Source of the DNA: Erysipelotrichaceae bacterium
GTDB taxonomy: Bacteria > Bacillota_I > Bacilli_A > Erysipelotrichales > Erysipelotrichaceae
DNA: 47,066 nucleotides
Reading direction: 5' to 3'
NCBI GenBank assembly: GCA_017432545.1
Contig: JAFRJA010000119.1
Location: 1 to 47,066 of the forward strand
Both the position numbers and the translations under genes were made by a program. Positions 1 to 8,675 of the stretch are shown here, piece after piece (the stretch's first letter is position 1; each line of letters opens with the position of its first letter). The notes under the pieces are model-generated. The model saw nothing but the letters and a program-made list of their open reading frames with translations. It had not been told where the DNA came from and ran no database searches.

Positions 1-111
1 AGACCCATTATTCATCGTCTATTCGGCATTCAAATCAAAGAATTAAACAAGGATAACGGTGGGACATTTTCAAAAAACCAAACTATGGGACATTTTCATT
101 CAATCGCGACA
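1..111. mobile_element. Probable right end of an IS21-like insertion sequence (remnant)
   Basis: Two direct copies of TGGGACATTTTCA lie at 60-72 and 86-98, 26 bp apart. Read from the other strand, the segment would begin at 111 with TGTCGCGATTGAATG, so it starts with TG and carries internal repeats, as ends of IS21-family elements do. No transposase can be recognised in the 111 bases present; the open frame 1-120 is too short to assign. The rest of the element would lie outside the window. Host-like sequence starts at about 112 and leads into a 5'-truncated gene. The family assignment is inference from end structure only. Confidence 0.4.
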
Positions 112-133
112 CCGTTTTGATGATATTATTTGA

Positions 134-742
134 TATATAATATGCGGAGCCAGGATTATTGGAAGTGAATCTTGTAAGAATGTCGCTCTAGGCGGTGAAG
201 TTCCTGAAGAAAAGATAGAAGTATTCGCTCATGGAAGCACCTATAATATCGGAGACTATAAGATCAGTATCCTGAAATCACTTCACTCAAAACCGACGAT
301 ATTGAATAATGATCTCGGTGAGCCTATTACTGAACAGCTGAAACAGCCCGTTGGCTTAAAAGAATATAAGGAAGGTGGATCTTATGACTTCTTTATTGAA
401 CATAGTGATAAGAAGATTCTGATCCGCCCGAGTTTTAATTATATTAAAGGACAACTCGATGACATTGATTGTGATGTCCTGTTTCTCGGGGTTGCCGGTC
501 TGGCGAAAGCCGATCAGGAAACAGAGAAAACTTTCTTTTCGGAAACAGTCGAAAAAACCGGTGCCAAACTTGTAATTCCGATCCATTGGGACAATTTCTT
601 TTCGCCGCTGGATCGTCCGATCAAAAGCATGCCTTTCTTTGTGGAAAACACAGGGAAAGTATTCTTTAAACTAGCAAAATACTGTGAAGAAAATGTTGTG
701 AATTTAATCGTTCAGCATCCTCTTACCAGTATCGAGATCTGA
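134..742 (+). pseudogene. MBL-fold (metallo-beta-lactamase-like) hydrolase, 5' part missing
   Basis: The frame is open from 134 to 742 but has no ATG or good start with a ribosome site. It opens inside a conserved region (IIGSESCKNVALGG, from about 155). An in-frame TGA at 131-133 precedes it, and the IS-like end stops at 111. A start at the TTG at 302 would give only 146 residues, lacking the HxHxDH metal site that should lie in the missing N-terminal part. The remainder (CDVLFLGVAGLAK, then VIPIHWDNFF with a late His) matches the C-terminal half of UlaG-like MBL hydrolases. Such enzymes hydrolyse ester or phosphoester bonds at a dinuclear metal site. I call it a remnant; the family is fairly sure, the substrate unknown. 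Confidence 0.6.
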
Positions 743-765
743 AATATAGATAGAGGTTGATTATC

Positions 766-1872
766 ATGAAGAAAAGCAGCATTATCATTATCATCTTATC
801 CCTGTTATTAGCAGGAATTGTCGGCTTTGGTTTTGGGAAACAGGTATCATCCAAACCTGAAGGACCGGTTATTAAGGAAGAAATTATATTTGAACACTGG
901 AATGAAGATTCACCGGCATTAAAAGAACTGATCGCTTATGTTGAAGATGTGACCGATGAAAACTCGGAAAACTTCATTCCGGCGGTTGATCGGGTCGCTA
1001 CTTTTGATATGGATGGCACTCTGATGGCTGAGCTATGTCCGACTTACATAGGCGTAAAAATGCTGATGGAACGTATCTTTAATGATCCAAGCTATGAAGC
1101 TGATGAAGAAATGCGGGAGTTTGGTCTGATGATGCGTGATCACGCGATGGACAAATCTTTTCCGAGTGATTTTGATTATACTTTTTCCAGTCATGAAGCT
1201 TAAGCTTTTGCCGGCATGAGTCTGAATGAATATGCCGATTATGTTACGAGATTTCTTCTTAAAGATGCAGATGGTTTTGAAAACATGATCTATGGCAATG
1301 CCTATTATCTGCCGATGGTCGAAGTCATCGATTATCTGCAAGATCATGATTTCAAATGTTTTATCGTTACGGGTTCTGACCGCTTCTTTATCCGGACTTT
1401 TATTGAAGGTGTGATAGATGTACCTTATGAGAATATCATCGGATCCGATGTGGAACTCGAGGCAAAAGATCAGGGCGATACCGAAAACCATGTATATGAA
1501 TTCACCGGCAAGGATACGCTTGTGCGTACCGATAAACTGATCATCAAAAACATCAAAACTTCCAAGGTCCTGCAGATTGCTCAGGAGATCGACCGTAAAC
1601 CGGTATTGTCTTTCGGTAACAGTTCTGACGATGTAAGTATGCATAACTATGCCATTACAAATAATGGATACAAGAGTACTGCTTTTCAGCTGATCGCCGA
1701 TGATGATGTACGTGATTACGGAAACTCATCTAAAGGAAAGGAACTACGTGATAAATGGGAAGACATGGGATTTGTAGTAGTTTCCATGAAAGATGACTGG
1801 AAGACTATCTATGGTGATAATGTCATTAAGACAAACAGTTTCCATTGGCTGGAAGATTACGCTGATGAATAG
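766..1872 (+). pseudogene. HAD-superfamily phosphatase, membrane-anchored, interrupted by an in-frame TAA
   Basis: One reading frame runs from ATG 766 to 1872 except for a TAA at 1201-1203. The downstream piece stays in the same frame and reads straight on (AFAGMSLNEYADYV), so this is one gene with a nonsense codon rather than two genes. AGAGG at 752-756 places the start at 766. Residues about 4-25 form an N-terminal membrane anchor or signal. HAD motif I (FDMDGTL) is upstream of the stop; motif II (FIVTGSDR) and the late acidic motif (FGNSSDDVSMH) are downstream. Intact relatives act as extracytoplasmic phosphohydrolases. Change of a CAA Gln codon to TAA is the simplest explanation. Neither half could work alone because the catalytic Asp and the other motifs are separated. 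Confidence 0.75.
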
Positions 1873-1958
1873 AATCCTGTTTTTGAATTAAGAAACATGG
1901 TTTTTGTTATTTTTGGAGTGTAAGAAAAATTGAAAAACAAATCAAAAAAAGAGAAAAA

Positions 1959-2768
1959 ATGACAATTCAGGAAATAATTGATAAGATCCTTGCCTATCAT
2001 CCGGATATCGGTGATCGTCGTACCTGTGATGTGATCGTTGGTGCAGATCCGAACCGTGAATGTACGGGAATTCTGATCTCTATCGCTCCGACTGTACCGA
2101 TCATCAGAAAAGCCATTGAGATCGGTGCTAATTTCATTTTTGTACACGAACCGACATTCTTCAGTGGTTATGATGATGAATGTGAGTGGCTTAAGGACAA
2201 TGACGTATATGAAGAAAAGCTGGCTCTTCTGTTGGATAACGGGATCACTGTATATCGTGATCACGATCACATCCACGCCCATCATCCGGATGGCATTTTC
2301 CATTACATGATGAAAAATCTGGGCTGGCTGGAGTATCTCAAACCGCAGGAAAGAGGCTGGGAAGTTGAATTGCCTCCTACACGTTTAAAAGATCTGATCG
2401 CTCATATCAAGGAAAAGATGGGTCTTGAACATATCCGCTATATCGGCGATCCGGAAGCGATCATTTCAACTATCGGTTTCTGCGGTCACTTGCTTCCGGG
2501 AACAGACAGCAACTGGAGTAATAACGACCAGGTAGCTGCCAGCTGGAAGTATGACGTAGTAATTCCGGGTGAGACCGTAGACTGGACATTACCGCTGTAT
2601 ATCCGTGATGCCGTAGATCTGGGCAAGACCAAAGCCATGATCGTACCTGGTCACTTTGTACAAGAGGAAGCCGGAATGGCGCTGGCTGAAGAATGGCTAA
2701 GACCGCTTGTCGGTAATGAGCTGCCTATTTCTTTCTTTCCGGCCGGGGATATGTGGAAATACGACTGA
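1959..2768 (+). CDS. Nif3-like dinuclear metal-centre protein (DUF34)
   Basis: A 269-residue protein of the Nif3/YbgI family: hexameric toroids with a dinuclear metal site, sometimes annotated GTP cyclohydrolase 1 type 2, with poorly known cellular role. Visible family marks are the N-terminal helix (IQEIIDKILAYHP), the metal-binding VHEPTFF stretch near residue 63, the His-rich HDHIHAHHPDG segment around residues 104-114, and a late VPGHFVQEEAG segment with another His and Glu pair. The start ATG 1959 follows a purine-rich AAGAG. It is a short family member without the inserted PII-like domain. It appears intact although both neighbours are broken. It ends at a strong hairpin terminator. Confidence 0.75.
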   Translation: MTIQEIIDKILAYHPDIGDRRTCDVIVGADPNRECTGILISIAPTVPIIRKAIEIGANFIFVHEPTFFSGYDDECEWLKDNDVYEEKLALLLDNGITVYRDHDHIHAHHPDGIFHYMMKNLGWLEYLKPQERGWEVELPPTRLKDLIAHIKEKMGLEHIRYIGDPEAIISTIGFCGHLLPGTDSNWSNNDQVAASWKYDVVIPGETVDWTLPLYIRDAVDLGKTKAMIVPGHFVQEEAGMALAEEWLRPLVGNELPISFFPAGDMWKYD

Positions 2769-3732
2769 TCCTAAAAAACAGATTATCCAAAAAACAGCAC
2801 TTCGGTGCTGTTTTACAATATTTGGGAATAAACGAGTGAGTTATGTTTTTTTCTCTGCATCCTTCGACTGTCCCTTCGCTGTATTTCTTGGCTGCTTCAT
2901 TAAGATCACAATTATATTTTTCACAGAGTTTTTCCTGGATATCCAGATTCAATGAAACCATCGTTGAATCTGCGACCTTGCCATTAAGTTTGCCGTAATT
3001 AAATAATTCTTCTTTTAGCTGTTCAGTAGAAAGTTCACTAGGCCAGTTTTGGGTCAGTTTCTTTTTTCTGTTGTCACCGAACCTGTTATAGAAATACAAA
3101 AGTGCGAAGGAAATAAAGCCGGCAAAGATCATCATCAGAACTAAGGATACCGGCCAAGGTAACATAGAAGTGAGCTGGTAGATATCATTCCATCTTTTCA
3201 GAATGACAACATTGATTAAATATAAGGCACCATAAGCCAGAAAGGGGATCGTGCTTATGAGCGCTTCTTTCTTTGTATACTGATAACCGCATTCTGACAG
3301 AAAGAATGAAATAAGCAGCATGCTTGGGCAGATCAGATGCAGAAAGATATTGCACAGCGAACCAAAGGCCAGTTCAAAATCATACCAGCTGATTATGCAG
3401 CAGGCAAAAATCATGATTATCGATATACAGAAGGTGCTTGAGAAATGTAGAACAGCCAGCCAGCGGGGATATGAGAAACGTCTTTTTCTGATCCCTTCAA
3501 CCGCAAACGGGATTATCATACAGGCAACAAGGGCATTGTAACAGTTTGAATCGGTCGTGTAGTAATGAAAAGCCTCAAATTCCGAACCGGCTTTTGTATG
3601 CCAAGTTATACTGTAAAAAATACCTGCAACAGATAACATAAGATCGACAAAACAGGCGATAAAGGCTACGATACTGCGCCATTGATATAAGTGCTAGAGT
3701 GTATTATTGGTTTCGTTATTTGTTTGTTCCAT
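2725..3732 (-). pseudogene. Multi-pass membrane protein (Pr6Pr-like), interrupted near its start and possibly altered at its end
   Basis: The likely original start is ATG at 3732, directly behind a TATAAT box. After 12 codons a TAG stops the frame (about 3694-3696). The same frame then continues into HLYQWRSIVAFIACFVDLM and a protein with about six to seven hydrophobic helices, which resembles Pr6Pr-type integral membrane proteins of unknown function. The internal ATG at 3639 would remove part of the first helix. At the 3' end the frame runs through the hairpin terminator (2791-2814) to 2725. A run of seven T at 2846-2852 lies just before it; one base fewer would give a stop right there. CAG to TAG is the simplest origin of the early stop. 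Membrane character is certain; function is not. Confidence 0.6.
2791..2816. terminator. Bidirectional terminator with UUCG tetraloop
   Basis: A 10-bp perfect stem, AAAACAGCAC (2791-2800) with GTGCTGTTTT (2805-2814), is closed by a TTCG loop. U-rich tails exist on both strands. It ends the Nif3 gene on the plus strand. The converging membrane-protein frame currently reads through it. Confidence 0.85.
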
Positions 3733-3745
3733 ACAAATAATTATA
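3733..3745 (-). promoter_or_regulatory. -10 box set for a leaderless start
   Basis: TATAAT (complement of 3740-3745) is followed after 7 nt by the ATG at 3732. No Shine-Dalgarno sequence is present, so transcription would begin at or next to the start codon. Confidence 0.5.
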
Positions 3746-3916
3746 ATATCCGTTTCTGTTTATCATGTGCTTGTACAGGAATATAATGGAAAAAAGAGAA
3801 AAGAAAGTTCAAAAATGAACGAATGAAATTTGTGTAAGAGAAAAGAACGCAGTATTACCGTTGGTCAGAGATAACAATCAATCAGCAATAAATGGGGGGA
3901 GATGATTTAAGACTGT

Positions 3917-4804
3917 ATGGAAGACAAAAAAATTCTTGGCGTATCTAAAAACTGCTGTTATGCGGTTTTGCTGGTCTGTATTATCGGTGTTATAGTAAGC
4001 TCTTTCTTTGATTTTGAAATCAATGAAAGAATGGCTAATGTAACAAAGATCGGATCCTACTTTGCTTCTTTTGGCTGTTATTTTTCTTATTGTCTTTATC
4101 CGGCAGCAGGAGAATGTCTGTATAAGGGCCTGAAGAAAAAGAGAATGCCTGAAGCAGGGAAACTGATGCAGGCCATTGGCTGGTTTCTGGCTGTTTATTA
4201 TACTAACAATTACAGTGGCAGCAAGGTACGTGATCTTTTTAATTACAAAGCAAGTGAATCCTCTGTCTGGATCTCGGTAATGTGCTGGTTCATTATTGCG
4301 GCAATGTATGTCTGGCCGATGATAGCCTGCAGTAAGCTCCTGTATGAGAAGAATGCGGACAAACTGATCGCTGTTGGTGCGGCGATACTGGTTGCCGGAG
4401 TTGTGTCGGATAATGTTAACCTTTGGCTGAAACAGGTCGCCTCAAGACCGCGATACAAATACCTTCTGACTCTGGATGATCCTCATAGCGAATATCGGGA
4501 CTGGTGGGAAATGATTCCTTATATGGCCGGAAGCAACGATAGTTTCAAATCCTGGCCTAGTGGCAATATGACGATAGCGACCATGATGTTTGCCTTGCCG
4601 ATGCTTACGGATGTTTTCAAAAGCAGAAGCGAAAAGAAAAACATTATCGCGTTTGTTATTGCCTGTGGATTTGTAGTTCTTTACGGCTATAACCGGATTC
4701 ACATGACTAATCATTTTCTGAGTGATGTTGCTTTTGGGACCCTGATAACTTATCTGATCTTTGTCGCCGTAAGCAAGGCCTTTCTGCAGAAAAAAGGCAG
4801 CTGA
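3917..4804 (+). CDS. PAP2-family membrane phosphatase with altered motif 2
   Basis: A 295-residue multi-pass membrane protein of the PAP2 (type 2 phosphatidic acid phosphatase) superfamily, which dephosphorylates lipid phosphates or undecaprenyl pyrophosphate at the membrane surface. Motif 1 is seen as KQVASRPRY (from residue 172), motif 2 as SWPSGN (residues 212-217) and motif 3 as RIHMTNHFLSD. Motif 3 keeps the nucleophile His and its Asp. Motif 2 normally reads PSGH; here the His is Asn, so activity is uncertain. There are about six to seven hydrophobic segments. GGGGGGA at about 3895-3901 precedes the start with wide spacing. It stands alone, followed by a separate promoter. Confidence 0.75.
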   Translation: MEDKKILGVSKNCCYAVLLVCIIGVIVSSFFDFEINERMANVTKIGSYFASFGCYFSYCLYPAAGECLYKGLKKKRMPEAGKLMQAIGWFLAVYYTNNYSGSKVRDLFNYKASESSVWISVMCWFIIAAMYVWPMIACSKLLYEKNADKLIAVGAAILVAGVVSDNVNLWLKQVASRPRYKYLLTLDDPHSEYRDWWEMIPYMAGSNDSFKSWPSGNMTIATMMFALPMLTDVFKSRSEKKNIIAFVIACGFVVLYGYNRIHMTNHFLSDVAFGTLITYLIFVAVSKAFLQKKGS

Positions 4805-4829
4805 TTCTGAAGACACAAGGTGAGTAGGT

Positions 4830-4835
4830 TATAAT
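4830..4835 (+). promoter_or_regulatory. -10 box of the small lipoprotein gene
   Basis: TATAAT at 4830-4835 lies about 36 nt before the start codon at 4872, with a weak -35 (TTCTGA, 4805-4810). The leader carries a good GGAGG. Confidence 0.5.
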
Positions 4836-4871
4836 TTAGTATAGATAAGTATTCACCGAGGAGGAATGAAC

Positions 4872-5213
4872 ATGAAGAAAGCTTTAACTGTCTTACTGGT
4901 GCTTTGCAGTCTCGTGCTTGTTTCCTGCGGCAAGAAAAACGAAACTGTTACGCGAGGTATGTCTGATCCGTCAAAAGAGATCATCGGTACCTGGGATTCC
5001 AAGGAATATCCGGGTTTTGGTTTCACCTATGTTTTCAACGCAGATGGTACAGGAACATACTATGGTGAAAAGATCACCTGGAGTATTGATGGGGATCAGA
5101 TCTCTATTGCCAATGAGGGTGTAGATCCGTTTGTGACTCACTATGAGATCAACGGAAACGAACTGAATATCGTCGACGGCTTGGGAAATGATACCATCTA
5201 TATCCGCAAATAG
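4872..5213 (+). CDS. Small lipoprotein with DUF5640-like beta domain
   Basis: The start at ATG 4872 is preferred over 4866 because GAGGAGGA ends at about 4865, giving normal spacing. Residues 1-18 are a lipoprotein signal with lipobox LVSC and the modified Cys at 19. The mature part (about 95 residues) begins with a short linker, then IIGTWDSKEYPGFGFTYVF, a DGTGTYYG turn and repeated short strands, the pattern of small lipocalin-like or DUF5640 domains found in Bacillota lipoproteins. It probably sits on the outer face of the membrane; no function is known. It is monocistronic with its own -10 box and a GNRA-loop terminator. Confidence 0.7.
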   Translation: MKKALTVLLVLCSLVLVSCGKKNETVTRGMSDPSKEIIGTWDSKEYPGFGFTYVFNADGTGTYYGEKITWSIDGDQISIANEGVDPFVTHYEINGNELNIVDGLGNDTIYIRK

Positions 5214-5253
5214 TTGTATAAATGTGTAAAACTCTTGGATAGATATACAGTTT

Positions 5254-5275
5254 AAGTCATGGAAACATGACTTTT
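5254..5275 (+). terminator. Terminator after the small lipoprotein gene
   Basis: Stem AAGTCATG (5254-5261), loop GAAA, stem CATGACTT (5266-5273), then TT and a T-rich stretch. The loop is a GNRA tetraloop. Confidence 0.75.
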
Positions 5276-5335
5276 AGTTTAATCAGTTTAAATATCAAAA
5301 AGATTACATAATATAATAATCATTAGAGAAAACAG

Positions 5336-6451
5336 ATGAATAAAAACTTCAATGAAAGAACAAATGGTATAATCAGATATAATCTGCTGGGAATTGCCAT
5401 AAACCTGTTTTTGGCTGTTTTCAAGATCGCTGTAGGTATAATTATTCAAGCTCATGCCATAATCCTGGACGGTATAAATTCCATTTCCGATATCGTTTCT
5501 TCCGCGATAGCGATCATGGCTTCTTATCTGGCTGAAAAGCGCAGTAACAGCGCTCATCCTTTCGGATATGGACGTCTGGAGTATCTGTGCTCTTTTGTGG
5601 TGACTATGGCTATCATGTATGTCGGTGTCTCGACGATCATCAGTACCATCAAGGCAATCATCAATCCGCATGAACCGCCATCCTATAATACGATAGCTAT
5701 CATCATAATGATTATTTCTTTCATCCTCAAGCTTTCCTATGGCCTTCTGATGCGAAAAAAAGGATCTGATCTGAGTTCGACAGCGATGATCGCGACCGGA
5801 ACTGATTCCTTAGGTGATTCATTATTCTCTTTGGCTGTCCTGGTGGCAATCGTAGTCTACCGTCTTACCGGTCTTGATATTGAGCACTATCTGTGTATCT
5901 TCTCTTCATTGATGATCCTGTTTACCGGCGTAAGCATCATCAGAGAATGCACGACCAAGATCTTAGGCGGAAGGATCGATCCGGAAGAAAAGAAAAAGAT
6001 CGTCAATATGATCGTCGAATATGATGAAGTTCTTAATGTTTCCAATCTGGTGCTGCACAACTATGGGGAAGGTCATCTCATCGGTTCCGTCGATATCGAA
6101 GTTGATGGCAAGATGATGGCCGAACAGATCAGTATGCTTTCGCGAAGGATAATCAATAAGGCTCGTAAAATGGACGTAGTCATAACTTCGGTCGGTATCA
6201 GCGGAACTGATTTAAGCGATCCTGAGGCTTTAAAGATCCAGGATGAGATAGCAGATATCTCGACAAGATATGACGGCATCAAGAAAGTTAATGCCTTTAC
6301 GATCGATCTCAATAATAAGATCATTTCCTTCTATGCCGTTCCAGATTATTCTGTAAAGGACAGAGAAGAAGATATTGAAGCCTTCCGAAAAGAACTTAAA
6401 AAATGTTTTCCTGATTATCATATCTATATTCAGGAAGGCATTGATATGTAG
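5336..6451 (+). CDS. Cation diffusion facilitator (CDF) metal exporter, Mn-type site
   Basis: A 371-residue CDF transporter that exports divalent metal by proton exchange at the inner membrane. It has six N-terminal membrane helices (to about residue 200), the family signature HPFGYGRLEYL (about 74-84), and a C-terminal cytoplasmic metal-binding domain. The transport-site residues are N48 and D52 in helix 2 and D157 and D161 in helix 5, that is N-D-D-D. Zn transporters such as CzcD usually carry His at one or two of these places, while MntE-type manganese exporters carry N-D-D-D, so Mn2+ is the likeliest substrate (inference from family knowledge). A possible -10 (TATAAT, 5312-5317) lies upstream; ribosome site is weak (GAGAAAACAG). 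Confidence 0.85.
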   Translation: MNKNFNERTNGIIRYNLLGIAINLFLAVFKIAVGIIIQAHAIILDGINSISDIVSSAIAIMASYLAEKRSNSAHPFGYGRLEYLCSFVVTMAIMYVGVSTIISTIKAIINPHEPPSYNTIAIIIMIISFILKLSYGLLMRKKGSDLSSTAMIATGTDSLGDSLFSLAVLVAIVVYRLTGLDIEHYLCIFSSLMILFTGVSIIRECTTKILGGRIDPEEKKKIVNMIVEYDEVLNVSNLVLHNYGEGHLIGSVDIEVDGKMMAEQISMLSRRIINKARKMDVVITSVGISGTDLSDPEALKIQDEIADISTRYDGIKKVNAFTIDLNNKIISFYAVPDYSVKDREEDIEAFRKELKKCFPDYHIYIQEGIDM

Positions 6452-6475
6452 ATAATTAAGCATATGTCAGAGATT

Positions 6476-6515
6476 AAAATCTGAGTCAGCTATAATCCTT
6501 GCTCAGATTTTCTTT
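6476..6515 (+). terminator. Likely terminator after the CDF gene
   Basis: AAAATCTGAG (6476-6485) pairs with CTCAGATTTT (6502-6511), a 10-bp perfect stem with a 16-nt loop, followed by TCTTT. The loop is long, so efficiency is uncertain. Confidence 0.5.
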
Positions 6516-6540
6516 AAGTGTTTTGGTTTCTGGTGCTTAG

Positions 6541-6567
6541 TTGACAGATATACCGATCGCTTAAAAT
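6541..6567 (+). promoter_or_regulatory. Candidate promoter for the namZ-like gene
   Basis: A perfect -35 TTGACA (6541-6546) is followed after a short 15-nt spacer by TAAAAT (6562-6567). The start codon is about 88 nt further on, and no clear ribosome site precedes it. Confidence 0.4.
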
Positions 6568-6654
6568 GGATCTACATCTGTAAAAGCCGTGATGGTCGGC
6601 ATATCTTGTTCGTAATCACCGATTTTGTGATTTAATAAAGACAGAAATTATCCC

Positions 6655-8049
6655 ATGGCACAATACAATATGAAAAAGAAAATGTTTTTACTGGTATTCA
6701 TTTCTCTGATGATCATCCTTTCTTCTTGTGTTAAGAAACAAGAAGAAACGGATGTAATCGAGGATGTGACAGAGATCACTGATGATGTTGAGAATAGAGT
6801 TATTTTAGGGGATGAGTGTTTTGAGGAATATCTTCCTTTACTGGAAGGTAAAAGAGTAGCTCTTTTTACCAATCAGAGCGGCATCGTAGGAGATCTGATC
6901 CTCAATGAGGAGTACGAAACAGATGATCAGACACCTTTTGGTACAGATAAAAACGGAAATGAACTGGAATACGGAGAACATATCCTTGATGTGCTGATCG
7001 AAAAAGGAGTGAACGTGACCTGTGTCTTTTCACCGGAACACGGTTTCCGAGGCGAGGAAGATGCCGGAGCCTCAATTGATGATGATATCGATGAGAAGAC
7101 CGGTGTTGCGCTGCTGTCTCTTTATTCTGATGACAGTAATTATCCCTCGGCAGAAGATATGGATCGCTTTGATATCCTGATTGTCGATATGCAGGATGTG
7201 GGACTCAGGTATTATACCTATTACATCTCACTTTATTATCTGATGGACGCCTGCGCGGAGTATGATAAAACGATGATCATTCTTGATCGCCCGAATCCTA
7301 ACGGCTTCTATGTTGATGGTCCGATCATAGAAAAGGAATATTATTCGGATGTCGGAGTTTTACCAATACCTGTCGTATACGGCATGACCTGGGGTGAACT
7401 TTCCAGGATGATCAATGGTGAAGGGTGGCTTAAAAACGGTAAGGACAGTCTTGATCTGATAGTCATCACCTGCAAGAATTATGATCATCAGAAATTGTAT
7501 AATCTGATCAAAAGACCTTCTCCAAACCTCAAAGACATGCGCTCGGTTTATCTTTATGCCTCGACATGTTTCTTTGAATACTCTTATGTCTCAGTAGGCC
7601 GAGGGACTGATCATCCTTTTGAGATATATGGTTCGCCATACTTTGAAAGCTGTGAGGAATTTGATTACACCTTTACACCGGTAAGTATGTCAGGTGCCCG
7701 TTATCCCCAATATGAAGATGAGCTCTGTTATGGAAAGGATCTGCGGGACGGTTCTCTTGTTGAGATCCTATCGAATCATATTGATCTGTCTTATATCATC
7801 GATGCCTACAACCGGTTTAATGAACTCTATCCGGAATTGTCTTTCTTTGGTGAAGCGGATTATTCAGGTAAATACTGGATCGATTATCTGAGCGGTTCTT
7901 CGGCTTTAAGACAGATGATAACAGATGGTTACAGTGAAAAGGAAATAAAAGCTTCATGGCAGGATGATCTTGAAGCATTCCTTGAATTAAGGAAACCGTA
8001 TCTGCTTTATAAGGAGTATACTTCAGGAAACATTTTGTTACGCGGTTGA
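6655..8049 (+). CDS. namZ: Exo-beta-N-acetylmuramidase NamZ-type (DUF1343) lipoprotein
   Basis: A 464-residue protein of the DUF1343 family, now known as NamZ (GH171), which removes MurNAc from the non-reducing end of peptidoglycan fragments. The N-terminus is a lipoprotein signal with lipobox LSSC (Cys25 counted from ATG 6655), so it acts outside the membrane. Family marks are VALFTNQSGI, CVFSPEHGFRGEEDAG with the conserved Glu/His, DMQDVGLRYYTY, ILDRPNPNG, and PVVYGMTWGE. Length is typical. Start choice is open: ATG 6655 or 6670, neither with a good ribosome site. It would generate MurNAc for recycling. Upstream is the CDF terminator; no terminator is evident downstream. Confidence 0.85.
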   Translation: MAQYNMKKKMFLLVFISLMIILSSCVKKQEETDVIEDVTEITDDVENRVILGDECFEEYLPLLEGKRVALFTNQSGIVGDLILNEEYETDDQTPFGTDKNGNELEYGEHILDVLIEKGVNVTCVFSPEHGFRGEEDAGASIDDDIDEKTGVALLSLYSDDSNYPSAEDMDRFDILIVDMQDVGLRYYTYYISLYYLMDACAEYDKTMIILDRPNPNGFYVDGPIIEKEYYSDVGVLPIPVVYGMTWGELSRMINGEGWLKNGKDSLDLIVITCKNYDHQKLYNLIKRPSPNLKDMRSVYLYASTCFFEYSYVSVGRGTDHPFEIYGSPYFESCEEFDYTFTPVSMSGARYPQYEDELCYGKDLRDGSLVEILSNHIDLSYIIDAYNRFNELYPELSFFGEADYSGKYWIDYLSGSSALRQMITDGYSEKEIKASWQDDLEAFLELRKPYLLYKEYTSGNILLRG

Positions 8050-8074
8050 TTAACCAGCTGTATTTCTGTTGAGA

Positions 8075-8080
8075 TATAAT
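8075..8080 (+). promoter_or_regulatory. -10 box before the gene at 8136
   Basis: TATAAT at 8075-8080 with a poor -35. It would drive the unknown gene and, by read-through, the structured RNA, reverse transcriptase and kinase downstream. Confidence 0.45.
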
Positions 8081-8135
8081 AAAAGCATAGAAGATGGATT
8101 AGCAATTCAATAATTGAAATTTTTGGAGGAAAACA

Positions 8136-8669
8136 ATGGGACTTTTTGACAAACTGCTTCAGGATGGAGCTGATATTCTTAAGGAAGTTACTTCCGAAGA
8201 AAACAAGGAAAAGGCCGGTGAGCTTTTCAATAATCTGAAAGATGTATTGGGCGAAAAAGCACAGGAACTGAGCAGCGCAATTGAATCATACAAAACTCAA
8301 CAGGAAGATAAAAAAGATGATTTTGTCGCTGATGAATCGATGTACGAATATGTGGATGATGGCAAGACCTGCAGAGAAAAGATCCTGGAAGTATTAGCAA
8401 ATGAATTCCCGCGATACACGGTAAAGGAGAATGTCTCACCATCAACCATCGGCGGTACAGGCAAGTTCATGGATTATTCGATCGTTGTCTATGACGGTGA
8501 AGTACCGAAACTGATAATGATGCTGATAGGCAAGACGACGACTTCACATCGTGAATACCGTTTCAGTAAGGAAGAGGCAAGGAAAAACGATATCCCGTTC
8601 ATGAACTTTATCGAACACTATCCGAATACGGTAGAATATATCTCAGCAAGACTGCACAGATGTCTGTAG
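8136..8669 (+). CDS. Unknown protein, helical N-terminus and possible nuclease-like C-terminal fold
   Basis: A 177-residue protein with a clear ribosome site (TTGGAGG) before ATG 8136. Residues 1-60 are a charged amphipathic helix rich in Lys and Glu, possibly coiled coil. Residues about 70-177 form an alpha/beta domain: a helix (REKILEVLANEFP), strands around DYSIVVYDGEVPKLIMML, an IGK, and an end pattern IPFMNFIEHYPNTVEYISARL. That order loosely resembles PD-(D/E)XK nuclease folds, but the catalytic set is not clearly present, so this is only a hint. It ends 7 nt before the GGAGG that begins the structured RNA of the reverse transcriptase, so the three are probably co-transcribed. Confidence 0.6.
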   Translation: MGLFDKLLQDGADILKEVTSEENKEKAGELFNNLKDVLGEKAQELSSAIESYKTQQEDKKDDFVADESMYEYVDDGKTCREKILEVLANEFPRYTVKENVSPSTIGGTGKFMDYSIVVYDGEVPKLIMMLIGKTTTSHREYRFSKEEARKNDIPFMNFIEHYPNTVEYISARLHRCL

Positions 8670-8675
8670 TCTTTA

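Noticed and set aside
1033..1644. 203-codon open frame on the minus strand over the HAD gene
   Set aside because: It is antisense to a clear HAD protein, has no ribosome site, and its composition is that of a shadow frame.
757..1872. Recoding of stop codons (suppressor tRNA or altered genetic code)
   Set aside because: The interrupting codons are of different types (TGA, TAA, TAG), and all three end intact genes elsewhere in the window.
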